From assembly GCF_041080625.1 (NCBI RefSeq), contig NZ_CP163518.1:7309501-7373500 (forward strand): 64,000 bases of DNA, in the 5' to 3' direction. Under the pieces are notes generated by a model. That model did not search any database and was not told the DNA's origin. It saw nothing but the letters and a program-made list of their open reading frames with translations. Of the stretch, positions 35,727 to 45,911 are shown in pieces. The stretch is from Streptomyces sp. CG1 (GTDB lineage: Bacteria > Actinomycetota > Actinomycetes > Streptomycetales > Streptomycetaceae). Positions within the stretch are counted from its first letter, which is position 1. Each line of letters starts with the position of its first letter. Made by a program: the position numbers and the translations under genes.

Positions 35727-37421
35727 GTGGCGCAGGTGCCGCAGACATTCCTCGATGCTCTCGCGGTGCGCACCTGGTGCGGTCTGGCGCTCGCGGCGGT
35801 GGGGCGCGCGCGTGCGGAGATCGACGCGATCAACGTCTATCCGGTGGCCGACGGCGACACCGGAACGAATCTCTACCTCACCCTGGAGTCGGCGGCGACG
35901 GCCGTGGAGGCGGTGTTCGCCGGGTACGGGACGGGCGCCGGGGAGCCGTCCCTCGCGGACGCCGCACACGCGATGGCCCACGGGGCGCTCATCGGGGCCC
36001 GCGGCAATTCCGGGACGATCCTGGCGCAGCTGCTACGGGGCATGGCACAGGTGCTCGCCGACGACACCGGGCGTGAGACCCCCCACATCGACGGCGCCGG
36101 GCTGCGGCTGGCGCTGCGGCGGGCCGCGGACTCCGCCCGGCAGGCCGTGGCCCACCCCGTGGAGGGCACGGTGCTGACCGTCGCCTCGGCCGCCGCCGAG
36201 GCCGCCGAAGGAGCCGAGGGCGACTGCGGGACGGTCGCGCGGGCGGCCTACGAGGGCGCGCGGACGGCCCTGGCGGCCACTCCGGAGCAGCTGGCCGTGC
36301 TCGGCCGGGCCGGGGTGGTGGACGCGGGCGGACAGGGGCTCGTGGCGGTGCTCGGTGCGCTGGTGGAGGCGTTCACGGGGGAGGCGGTGCGGGAGACACC
36401 GACCGCCCCGGAGGCCGTTTCCGGCGGGCACGCGCGTGTGGAGCCCGTTTCCGATGCCGCTTCCGATGCCGACCCCTGCGCCGACAGGTCCGACGCCCGC
36501 GGACCTGCCTACGAGGTGATCTATCTCCTGGAAGCCGACGACCCGGCCGTGGCCCGGCTCCGGGCCCGCCTCGACGCCCTCGGCGACTCCCTGGTCGTGG
36601 TCGGCGGCGACGGCCTGTGGAACGTCCATGTGCACGTCGACGACGCGGGCGCCGCCGTGGAGGCCGGCGTCGAGGCCGGGCGGCCGTACCGGATCCGGAT
36701 CACCCACTTCGGGCTCGGCGACGCGCACACCGGCGGCGAGCGGCTCCCGCGCGAGCGCGCCCAGCGGGCCGTGGTCGCCGTCGTACCGGGCGAGGGCCTG
36801 GCCGGGCTGTACAGCGAGGCGGGCGCCACGACCGTCCTCGCGCGCCCCGGGGAGCCGCCCGCCAGCGGGGAACTGGTGCAGGCGCTGCGGCGTGCCCACG
36901 CGCGCGAGGTCGTCCTGCTGCCCAACGACGCCGAACTGCGCCACACGGCCGCCGCGGCCGCCGAGCAGGCTCGCACCGAGGGCATCCGGGTGGCCCTGAT
37001 CCCGACCCGCTCGGCGGTCCAGGGCATCGCCGCGCTCGCCGTGCACGAGCCGGAGCGCCGGTTCGACGAGGACGTCGTCCAGATGACCGCGGCGGCGGGC
37101 GCCACCCGGTACGCCGAGGTCGTCGTCGCCGAACACGAGTCCTGGACGACGGCGGGCATCTGCCAGGCCGGGGACGTGCTCGGGCTGATCGACGGCGACG
37201 TGGCGGTCATCGGCCCCGAGGTCACCGCCACCGCCGCGACCGTCCTCGACCGTATGCTCCAGGCCGGCGGCGAGCTGGTCACCCTCGTCGTCGGCGACGA
37301 GGCCCCCGAGTCCATCGCCGAGCACCTGGAGGCCCGCGTACGGGAGTCCTACCTGGCCGTGGACACCGTGGTGTACCGGGGCGGCCGGCAGGGCACGCTG
37401 CTGCTCATCGGCGTGGAGTGA
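35727..37421 (+). CDS. DAK-domain kinase (FakA-like fatty acid kinase family)
   Basis: GTG 35727, behind GGGAGGCGCAG, gives 564 aa. The N-terminal DhaL/Dak2 ATP-binding domain shows NVYPVADGDTGTNLYLTLES and HGALIGARGNSGTILAQLLR. A linker and a DegV-like C-terminal half follow (AREVVLLPNDAELRHTAAAA, GGRQGTLLLIGVE at the end). The family includes FakA, which phosphorylates fatty acids held by FakB/DegV proteins. In Streptomyces this gene sits between rpmB and recG; its substrate is not shown here. It ends 12 bp from the convergent TPR gene. Confidence 0.88.
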   Translation: MAQVPQTFLDALAVRTWCGLALAAVGRARAEIDAINVYPVADGDTGTNLYLTLESAATAVEAVFAGYGTGAGEPSLADAAHAMAHGALIGARGNSGTILAQLLRGMAQVLADDTGRETPHIDGAGLRLALRRAADSARQAVAHPVEGTVLTVASAAAEAAEGAEGDCGTVARAAYEGARTALAATPEQLAVLGRAGVVDAGGQGLVAVLGALVEAFTGEAVRETPTAPEAVSGGHARVEPVSDAASDADPCADRSDARGPAYEVIYLLEADDPAVARLRARLDALGDSLVVVGGDGLWNVHVHVDDAGAAVEAGVEAGRPYRIRITHFGLGDAHTGGERLPRERAQRAVVAVVPGEGLAGLYSEAGATTVLARPGEPPASGELVQALRRAHAREVVLLPNDAELRHTAAAAAEQARTEGIRVALIPTRSAVQGIAALAVHEPERRFDEDVVQMTAAAGATRYAEVVVAEHESWTTAGICQAGDVLGLIDGDVAVIGPEVTATAATVLDRMLQAGGELVTLVVGDEAPESIAEHLEARVRESYLAVDTVVYRGGRQGTLLLIGVE

Positions 37422-37433
37422 CCCGGCGCCGCC

Positions 37434-40385
37434 TCACTGCTCGAGCAGTTGGGCGGCCTCCGCCCGCCGGGCCCGCACGGTCTCGTCCGCGTCGTCGGTG
37501 TCTTCGGTGTCCTCGTAGGCCGCGAGTACGGCACGCGCGCGTGCCGCCGCCTCCGCGGGCCGGCCGAGGTCGGCCGCCAGCCAGCCGGCGGCGAGTTCGG
37601 CGCCGGTACGGTCGTGCAGCCCGTCCGCGCCCAGCGAGCCGAACAGCGCGGCCGCCCGGTCCAGCTGGACCAGCGCCGCCTCGAACGCGGCCTGGATCAC
37701 GCCGTCTCCGGCCTCCTCGGCCACCGAGCGGGCCAGCAGATCGCCGAACTGGCGGTGGGTGTGGGCCAGTTCGATGCCGAGCTGCTCTTGGGCCACCGGA
37801 TCCGCGGCGGCCTCCAGCGCCCCCTCGCACTCCCGCACCGCCTCCGCCATCAGCTCGCGCGCTTCCTCCGCCCTGCCGTCCCCGCGCAGCGCCAGCCAGC
37901 CACGGGCCCGCAACGAGCGGACGCGGAAAGGCGCGTTGCCCAGTGCGTGCCACAGCTCGCCCGCCCGCAAGTAGGCCTGGTCCGCCTCCTCCAGCAGACC
38001 GGCCTTGCTCAGGGACTCGCCGGCGAGATGGGCGAGCGTGGCGTGGTCCTGCTGCTCGGGCCAGAGCCGGGCGATCTCGGCCGCGCGCAACCGGTGTTCG
38101 GCGGCCGCGTGATGGTCGCCCAGCTCGCTCAGGCAGTCGCCGAGCCACCACCGGGCCTGGACGACGGCCCCGTCGCCGTGTGTCTCGGCGGACAGGTCGG
38201 CCAGCGCCGACTCCAGCACCTCGGCGGCCTCCGCACAGCGGCCCTGGCGCAGCAGCAGCCCGCCCAGCTGTTGTCGCGCCCAGCCGCCCAGCATGCTTCC
38301 CCCGGAGGGGGTACCCCCGGCGCCCGCCTCGTCCGCCCAGTGCGCGGCCTCCCACGCGTGCTCCGCGGCCTCGTCGACCGCACCCCGCCCGCCGATGATC
38401 TCCGCGAGCTGCAGATGCAGCTGCGCCCGCCCGACCGGCTCCACGTACGCCCCGCCGTGCTCCAGGGCGGAGCGCAGCGCCCGCTCGGCCTCGGCCAGGT
38501 CACCGGTCTGGTGGGCCAGGGCGGCGACCTGCGCCTCGTACTCCACCGCGAACCACGGCAGCCCGGCGCTCACATACCCGTCGACCGCCCGCCGGAACAG
38601 CCCCGCGGCCCGGTCGCCGTCCCCGCCGAGCAGCGCCAGCTCGGCGAGCATCCCGCGCGCCTCCGCGTCCCGGGCGGCCAGCCGTACGTCGTCCGCGACC
38701 TGCCCCCCGACCAGCGCGAGCACCTCACGCACGGCCTGCTCGGCCCGGGCGAGGCCCTCCCCGGCGGCCGTCCCGGGGGATCCGTCGTGCACGCACCGCA
38801 TCAGGATCCGGGCCCGGCTCATCACCACCGAGGCCGTCTGCCGTAGGCCGGTGGCCTCGTCGGCGTACAGCGCGAGCGCCTCGTCGTACAGTGCGGTGAC
38901 CGCCTCCAGGGCCGCGTCCGCCTCGCCCGTCAGGGCGCGGACGTACGCGCCACGCGCGCGTGCCGCCAGCGCCTCGCCGAGGTCGCCCGCCTCCGTGTAC
39001 AGCGCCGCCGCCCGCTCGAACAGCTCGACGCCCTCGGGGCCGCGGGCCATCGCCTCGTGGTCGGCGATCTCCGCGCGGTCGCGCGGCGCCGGCTCGGTGT
39101 CGCGCGCGGCCCGCGCGACCGCGGCCCAGGCTTCCAGGGCGTGCGGCTGCAGCGTCTCGGACAGCCGCCGTGCCTCGGCGAGCAGCGCCGCCAGGTCGGG
39201 CGCGTCCGTGGCCTCGGGCGCCGGGGGCGCGGCGCCCGAGGCCGGCGCCGGGCGCACCGTACGCACGCCCAGCGGCAGCCGGTCCGCCAGCGGCCGCTGC
39301 GCCATCCGCGCGCGTGTCCGCTCGCCGGTGTACGGCGTACCGTTGCGCCGGTCGAACCGCTCGGCCAGCTTCAGCGCCTCCTCGCGCGCGTGCCCGGCGA
39401 GTTCCCCCGCGGTCCAGGCCCGCCCGGCCGGGCCAGGCACCCGCTGTCCGGCGAGCCCCAGCTCGGTGAGCCGCTCCATCAGCAGCGCCACCACGGCCAG
39501 GAAGTCCAGCCGACTGCGCGGATGCCCGGTGTCCGTGAAGTACGCCGGCCGCTCGGCGAGCAGCTCCAGGCCGCGCGCCTCGTTGCCGGTCAGCGCGCAG
39601 AACTCCACATGGTCGGCGTATGCGCCACGCATCGACTCCATCGGGCGTACGAGGCGGAAGCCCCGCAGATGGTTCGCGCGCGCCTCCTCCAGGCGCCCCA
39701 GGCGCAGCAGCGGGGCCAGCGAGGAGGCCAGCACGGTGTGCGGTTCGTGCGCGCAGGCGAACTCGCCGTCCAGCACCGGCCGCCACAGCTCCAGCGCCTC
39801 CGCGTCCCGGCCGCACGTGACCTGCCAGATGCCCTGCGCGTGCAGCTCGCACGCGTGGCAGTCGGCCATCGCGTCCCGGTCCGCGGCGAGCCACGCCGTG
39901 TACGCCCGCTCCGCGCGCGCCATGTCACCGGTGTGCTCGGCCACGCTGAACTCGGCACTGTGCACAGCCCGTTCGGAGTACCCGGCGAGCCGGTAGCGGT
40001 GCGCCATCTCGCCGAGCCACTTCTCGATCGAGGCGAGCGGGATGTGCGGCTGGTCCAGCATGCCGGCCGACATCCACTTGAAGACCCAGTGCAGCGAGTG
40101 CGCCTCGTACTCGTCGAAGTCCTCGGGCCGTTCGTCCCACATGCGCAGCAGCCGCGCGAACGGGACGAACATCTTGTCCTTCTCGGAGCTGTAGTTGTAG
40201 ACCTTCAGCTGGTGTCCGAGCGCCTCGATCACGGCGAGCGGGATGTTCAGCCGCTCGGCCTCGGCGAGCAGCTGCTCCGCGCGTGCGTTGCGGGCCGGGC
40301 CCTCCGGCTGCTCGGCGTTCTCCGCCAGCGCCCGGCGCAGCGCGTCGAGGCCGGTGATTCCGTCGATTCCGTCGCTGTCACCCAT
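37434..40385 (-). CDS. Large tetratricopeptide-repeat protein paired with an HSP90-like ATPase
   Basis: ATG 40385 gives 983 aa and overlaps the HSP90-like gene stop by one base (TGATG). The N-terminal ~60 residues (GLDALRRALAENAEQPEGPA) lead into ~900 residues of helical repeats with the Ala/Gly/Tyr pattern of TPRs, for example LGEALAARARGAYVRALTGE, LAEAERALRSALEHGGAYVE and AAEHRLRAAEIARLWPEQ. There is no signal peptide, membrane segment or ATPase motif. The coupling implies that the two proteins are made together and may bind, as TPR co-chaperones bind HSP90 in eukaryotes; that analogy is inference. Confidence 0.8.
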   Translation of the reverse strand: MGDSDGIDGITGLDALRRALAENAEQPEGPARNARAEQLLAEAERLNIPLAVIEALGHQLKVYNYSSEKDKMFVPFARLLRMWDERPEDFDEYEAHSLHWVFKWMSAGMLDQPHIPLASIEKWLGEMAHRYRLAGYSERAVHSAEFSVAEHTGDMARAERAYTAWLAADRDAMADCHACELHAQGIWQVTCGRDAEALELWRPVLDGEFACAHEPHTVLASSLAPLLRLGRLEEARANHLRGFRLVRPMESMRGAYADHVEFCALTGNEARGLELLAERPAYFTDTGHPRSRLDFLAVVALLMERLTELGLAGQRVPGPAGRAWTAGELAGHAREEALKLAERFDRRNGTPYTGERTRARMAQRPLADRLPLGVRTVRPAPASGAAPPAPEATDAPDLAALLAEARRLSETLQPHALEAWAAVARAARDTEPAPRDRAEIADHEAMARGPEGVELFERAAALYTEAGDLGEALAARARGAYVRALTGEADAALEAVTALYDEALALYADEATGLRQTASVVMSRARILMRCVHDGSPGTAAGEGLARAEQAVREVLALVGGQVADDVRLAARDAEARGMLAELALLGGDGDRAAGLFRRAVDGYVSAGLPWFAVEYEAQVAALAHQTGDLAEAERALRSALEHGGAYVEPVGRAQLHLQLAEIIGGRGAVDEAAEHAWEAAHWADEAGAGGTPSGGSMLGGWARQQLGGLLLRQGRCAEAAEVLESALADLSAETHGDGAVVQARWWLGDCLSELGDHHAAAEHRLRAAEIARLWPEQQDHATLAHLAGESLSKAGLLEEADQAYLRAGELWHALGNAPFRVRSLRARGWLALRGDGRAEEARELMAEAVRECEGALEAAADPVAQEQLGIELAHTHRQFGDLLARSVAEEAGDGVIQAAFEAALVQLDRAAALFGSLGADGLHDRTGAELAAGWLAADLGRPAEAAARARAVLAAYEDTEDTDDADETVRARRAEAAQLLEQ

Positions 40386-42235
40386 CAGCGATCACCCTCC
40401 CCATGCGTGGACTCGCCGTGTGTGGCCCATTCCAGGAGGCCGATGAACGCGCGGTTGATCAGCGCCGAGTCGGCCGGCCGGAGCGGGCGCTGCGCCATCA
40501 GCAGGGCCTGCCCGTACAGCGACTCGGTGGCGGTGCCGATCAGTTCCGGGTCCTTCAGTGAACCGATGCGCCGGATCAGCGGGTTGAGATGGTTGAGCAC
40601 CAGACGCGCGCGTGGCGCGCTGCCGCGCAGCGAGCCCAGGATGCCCGCCCACAGGTCGTCGGCCTGCTCCTCGGCCGCCGCACGCGCCTGTTCGTGCCGG
40701 GCGGCCCGGTCGTCCAGATGCAGCGCGGGCACCGTCAGCGGGTGGAAGGCACGCAGTACGACGTCGCAGTTCAGCGGGTCGAGCCTGGTCCGCGCGGCCG
40801 CGAGGAAGCCGGTCAGGGCCAGCTCCTCGCCCGGGTCGACCGCGTCCAGATGCGCGGTCACGGTGTCCGCGTCCAGCTCGGCGACGACCGTCCCCGGCCG
40901 CACCGACGGCAGAGCCTCGACCAGCTCGCTGTCGTACGTGTAGCCGCCGTTGACGACCCCGACGCCCTGCGCCGAGGCGATCGGCGCGACCTGCCGGTAC
41001 TCCTCGACGGTCCGAGTGAAGTGCACCACGGGGTGCCGCCGCGCGAACTCCTCCAGGGACAACTGCCCGTCGGTCGTCTCGAACGGCAGCCAGGGCAGCA
41101 TCGTGCGCAGCATGCCGCGGTCGTGCCGGGCGAGGGACTTCACGCCCAGGTGGTGCACGGCGAGGAAGGCCGTCAGCCGCTCGGGATCACCGGCGGCCAG
41201 CCCCGTGAGCCATGAACGAATCCTCTCGCCGAGCGCCTCCCGCACGGCGGCCAGCGTCTCGTCCTCGTACAGCGACTCGCGCGAGGCCGTGGGCCGCAGA
41301 CTGTCGGTGTCCAGCACACACCGCACGAAGAACGCCCAGTCGGGGAGCAGCTGTTCGGCCCGCTCGGTCAGCAGCATGCCCTTCAGATGCACCCGGTGGC
41401 TCGCCCGCTGGGCGGGGCTCACGGCCGCGGGCAGCACATACGCCACCCCGCGGATCCCGGCCAGCGGCACGTCCAGGTCGATCGAGTCCAGCGGCGCGAA
41501 ACCGAACAGCTCGCGACAGTGCCGGGCCAGCGCCACCCTTCTGCTCGCCGGGCTCGGATATGGCCGGTCCCAGGGCACGGGCAGCTCGGCGACCGGCTCC
41601 TCGCCCACCCGGACGTCGTACGGCAGCAGCGCACCGAAGTCGCGGGCCAGGGTCAGCACCCGCTCCGGCGCCAGCCACTCGGCCGCTCCCGCGCGGGCGG
41701 TGAGATACACGGTGGTGCCCGGCTCGGGCCGCGCCGGGCCGTCCAGTGTGCGCACGGTGTACGAGCCGTCGTCGCGGGCGATCCACTCCACCGGCGGTGT
41801 GCCGGGCGTACGGGCACTGCGGCTTACCACCCGGATCCGCTCGGCGACCAGGAAACAGGCGAGCAGACCGATGCCGAACTGGCCGAGGAAGTGCGAGCGG
41901 GCCTCCTGCAGGCTCTCGGCCCGCTTGGAGCTGCGCCCGATGGTGGCCAGCAGTTCGTGCACGTCCGCCTCGGTGAGGCCGATGCCGCTGTCCTCCACGC
42001 GCAGGCCGCCGTCCGCCGGGTGCAGCCGGATCAGCGCCGGGGCGTCCGGCTGTTCCGCGCGCCGCGCGGTGACGGCGTCGACGGCGTTCTGCAGCAGCTC
42101 GCGCAGATAGACCTTGGGACTGGAGTAGAGGTGATGGGAGAGCAGGTCCACCAGACCGCGCAGGTCGACCTGGAACGTGTGAGGTGAGTGAGGTGACTGG
42201 GATGCCTGGGCTGACTGTGAGGTCTGGGAGTCCAT
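40385..42235 (-). CDS. HSP90-family (HtpG-like) ATPase
   Basis: ATG 42235 gives 616 aa, close to E. coli HtpG in length. The GHKL ATP site is intact: catalytic Glu and Asn in YLRELLQNAVDAV, VEDSGIGLTEADVHELLATI, and GQFGIGLLACFLVAERIRVV. The middle domain keeps the Arg loop (RPTASRESLYEDETL), but residues ~400-616 are unlike canonical HtpG. The N-terminus is Ser/Gln-rich (SQTSQSAQASQSPHSPH). No ribosome site is clear; a longer start at 42325 is possible. The TPR gene follows in the same operon. This looks like a specialised second HSP90, not the housekeeping one. Confidence 0.85.
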   Translation of the reverse strand: MDSQTSQSAQASQSPHSPHTFQVDLRGLVDLLSHHLYSSPKVYLRELLQNAVDAVTARRAEQPDAPALIRLHPADGGLRVEDSGIGLTEADVHELLATIGRSSKRAESLQEARSHFLGQFGIGLLACFLVAERIRVVSRSARTPGTPPVEWIARDDGSYTVRTLDGPARPEPGTTVYLTARAGAAEWLAPERVLTLARDFGALLPYDVRVGEEPVAELPVPWDRPYPSPASRRVALARHCRELFGFAPLDSIDLDVPLAGIRGVAYVLPAAVSPAQRASHRVHLKGMLLTERAEQLLPDWAFFVRCVLDTDSLRPTASRESLYEDETLAAVREALGERIRSWLTGLAAGDPERLTAFLAVHHLGVKSLARHDRGMLRTMLPWLPFETTDGQLSLEEFARRHPVVHFTRTVEEYRQVAPIASAQGVGVVNGGYTYDSELVEALPSVRPGTVVAELDADTVTAHLDAVDPGEELALTGFLAAARTRLDPLNCDVVLRAFHPLTVPALHLDDRAARHEQARAAAEEQADDLWAGILGSLRGSAPRARLVLNHLNPLIRRIGSLKDPELIGTATESLYGQALLMAQRPLRPADSALINRAFIGLLEWATHGESTHGEGDR

Positions 42236-42456
42236 CGTCACTGCGCCGGAGGGGGCATGCGTGCGGCGCGGGGTCGGGCGGTCCCGGCGGGGCGGTGACC
42301 GCGAAGGATGGCCGGAGCGCGCCATCCTAGAGCCGGATCAGCCCACCTGACCAGGGGTTTCCCGGATGTTAACGGCCGTTCGGACGAATCCGCAGGGCAG
42401 CGCCCACCGTGTTCCGCAGGGCGGCGTCTACGGCAATGTCAGTGCTGTGGTGTGCA

Positions 42457-44679
42457 ATGGATCTCGTGCCCGCACTGGAAGAACCACTGAAGCAGCCACT
42501 GAAGTCAGTGCTCGGCTCCGCCACCGCGAAGGTGATGGCCGAGCACCTCGGCCTGCACACCGTAGGCGACCTCCTCCACCACTACCCGCGCAGATACGAG
42601 GAGCGCGGCCAGCTCACCCATCTCGCCGACCTCCCCATGGACGAGCACGTCACGGTGGTCGCCCAGGTGGCCGACGCCCGGCTGCTCACTTTCGCCTCCG
42701 CCAAGGCCCCCCGCGGCAAGGGCCAGCGCCTGGAGGTCACGATCACCGACGGCAGCGGCCGGCTCCAGCTGGTCTTCTTCGGCAACGGCGTCCACAAACC
42801 CCACAAGGAGCTGCTGCCGGGCACACGCGCGATGTTCGCCGGCAAGGTCTCCGTCTTCAACCATCGCCTCCAACTCGCCCATCCTGCCTACGAGTTGCTG
42901 CGAGGTGACAGCGACGAGACGGTCGAGAGCTGGGCCGGGGCCCTGATCCCCCTGTACCCGGCCACGGCCAAACTGGAGTCCTGGAAGATCGGCAAGGCGG
43001 TCCAGACCGTCCTGCCCACCGCCCAGGAGGCCCTCGACCCGCTGCCGCCGTCCCTCCGTGAGGGCCGCGCCCTCCTGCCTCTCCCCGAGGCCATCCTCAA
43101 GATCCACCGCCCGCACACCAAGGCCGACATCGCGGACGCGCGCGCCCGCCTGAAGTGGGACGAGGCCTTCGTCCTCCAGGTCGCCCTCGCCCGCCGCCGC
43201 CACGCCGACGCCCAGCTCCCGGCCGTCCCCCGCCGCCCGAAGCCCGACGGCCTCCTTGCGGCCTTCGACGACTGCCTGCCCTTCACCCTCACCGAGGGCC
43301 AGCAGAAGGTCTCCAAGGAGATCTTCGACGACCTCGCCACGGAACACCCGATGCACCGCCTGCTGCAGGGCGAGGTCGGCAGTGGGAAGACCATGGTGGC
43401 TCTCCGTGCCATGCTCGCCGTGGTCGACGCCGGGGGGCAGGCGGCCATGCTCGCGCCCACCGAGGTCCTCGCCCAGCAGCACCACCGCTCCATCACCGAG
43501 ATGATGGGCGAGCTGGCCGAGGGCGGCATGCTGGGCGGCGCCGAGCACGCCACCAAGGTCGTGCTGCTCACCGGCTCCATGGGCGCCGCCACCCGCCGCC
43601 AGGCCCTGCTGGACCTGGTCACCGGCGAGGCCGGCATCGTCATCGGCACCCATGCCCTGATCGAGGACAAGATCCAGTTCCATGACCTCGGCCTGGTCGT
43701 GGTCGACGAACAGCACCGCTTCGGCGTGGAACAGCGAGACGCCCTGCGCGGCAAGGGAAAACAGCCTCCCCACCTCCTGGTCATGACGGCCACCCCCATC
43801 CCGCGCACGGTCGCCATGACGGTCTTCGGCGACCTGGAGACCTCCGTCCTCGACCAGCTCCCGGCAGGCCGCTCCCCGATCGCCAGCCATGTCGTCCCCG
43901 CCGCCGACAAGCCCCACTTCCTCGCCCGCGCCTGGGAGCGGATTCGCGAGGAGGTGGCGAACGGCCACCAGGCGTACGTCGTCTGCCCCCGCATCGGCGA
44001 CGACATCGACGATGCCGCCGACCCGAAGAAGGCGAAGAAGTCCCCGGAGGACGAGGCCGAGAAGCGTCCGCCCCTGGCCGTCCTCGACGTGGCGGAACAA
44101 CTGGCCAAGGGTCCCCTCCAGGGCCTGAAGGTCGAGGTCCTCCACGGCCGTATGCACCCCGACGACAAGGATGCGGTGATGCGCCGCTTCGCGGCCGGTG
44201 AGACGGACGTCCTGGTCGCCACGACCGTGATCGAGGTCGGCGTGAACGTCCCCAACGCCACCGCCATGGTGATCATGGACGCGGACCGTTTCGGCGTCTC
44301 CCAGCTCCACCAGCTCCGCGGCCGAGTCGGCCGCGGCTCGGCCCCCGGTCTCTGCCTCCTGGTCACCGAGATGCCCGAGGCCAGCGCCGCCCGCCAGCGC
44401 CTGAATGCCGTCGCCTCCACCCTCGACGGCTTCGAGCTCTCCCGCATCGACCTCGAACAGCGCCGCGAGGGCGACGTCCTCGGCCAGGCCCAGTCCGGCG
44501 CCCGCACCAGCCTGCGGGTCCTCGCGGTCATCGAGGACGAGGAGGTCATCGCGGAGGCGAGGGAGGAGGCGTCGGCGGTCGTCGCGGCGGATCCGGAGCT
44601 GCAGCAGCTTCCCGGCTTGCGTACGGCCTTGGACGCCCTGTTGGACGAGGAGAGGGAGCAGTACTTGGAAAAGGGCTAG
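42457..44679 (+). CDS. recG: ATP-dependent DNA helicase RecG
   Basis: ATG 42457 gives 740 aa (MDLVPALEEPLKQPLKSVLG). The N-terminal wedge with OB fold (YEERGQLTHLADLPMDEHVT) binds branched DNA. Superfamily 2 motifs follow: Walker A GEVGSGKTMVALRAML, VVVDEQHRFGVEQRDALRG, MTATPIPRTVAMTVFGD, HGRMHPDDKDAVMRRF and HQLRGRVGRGSAPGLCLLV. RecG regresses stalled forks and processes Holliday junctions. The start has no clear ribosome site; upstream GTG or ATG codons in frame are possible. Confidence 0.95.
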   Translation: MDLVPALEEPLKQPLKSVLGSATAKVMAEHLGLHTVGDLLHHYPRRYEERGQLTHLADLPMDEHVTVVAQVADARLLTFASAKAPRGKGQRLEVTITDGSGRLQLVFFGNGVHKPHKELLPGTRAMFAGKVSVFNHRLQLAHPAYELLRGDSDETVESWAGALIPLYPATAKLESWKIGKAVQTVLPTAQEALDPLPPSLREGRALLPLPEAILKIHRPHTKADIADARARLKWDEAFVLQVALARRRHADAQLPAVPRRPKPDGLLAAFDDCLPFTLTEGQQKVSKEIFDDLATEHPMHRLLQGEVGSGKTMVALRAMLAVVDAGGQAAMLAPTEVLAQQHHRSITEMMGELAEGGMLGGAEHATKVVLLTGSMGAATRRQALLDLVTGEAGIVIGTHALIEDKIQFHDLGLVVVDEQHRFGVEQRDALRGKGKQPPHLLVMTATPIPRTVAMTVFGDLETSVLDQLPAGRSPIASHVVPAADKPHFLARAWERIREEVANGHQAYVVCPRIGDDIDDAADPKKAKKSPEDEAEKRPPLAVLDVAEQLAKGPLQGLKVEVLHGRMHPDDKDAVMRRFAAGETDVLVATTVIEVGVNVPNATAMVIMDADRFGVSQLHQLRGRVGRGSAPGLCLLVTEMPEASAARQRLNAVASTLDGFELSRIDLEQRREGDVLGQAQSGARTSLRVLAVIEDEEVIAEAREEASAVVAADPELQQLPGLRTALDALLDEEREQYLEKG

Positions 44680-44690
44680 AGGTGACTTGC

Positions 44691-44732
44691 CCAAGGGGCG
44701 CGGGGAACTGCGCGACCAGCCACAATGAACGG
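44691..44732 (+). repeat. Dispersed GC-rich element, copy B (short form)
   Basis: GGGGCGCGGGGAACTGCGCG followed by ACCAGCCACAATGAACGG lies between recG and rsmD. It has the outer blocks of copies A and C but lacks the middle CATCGATGTGCGGCTCC-type segment. Confidence 0.65.
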
Positions 44733-44760
44733 TAAAGCCGCCCACGAAGAAGGACCCCAC

Positions 44761-45854
<1,094 letters not shown>

Positions 45855-45911
45855 TGGGACTACAGTCGTCCCGTCCGTCTCCAACCCGGCTGTAGAGAGT
45901 GGCGAGCACAG

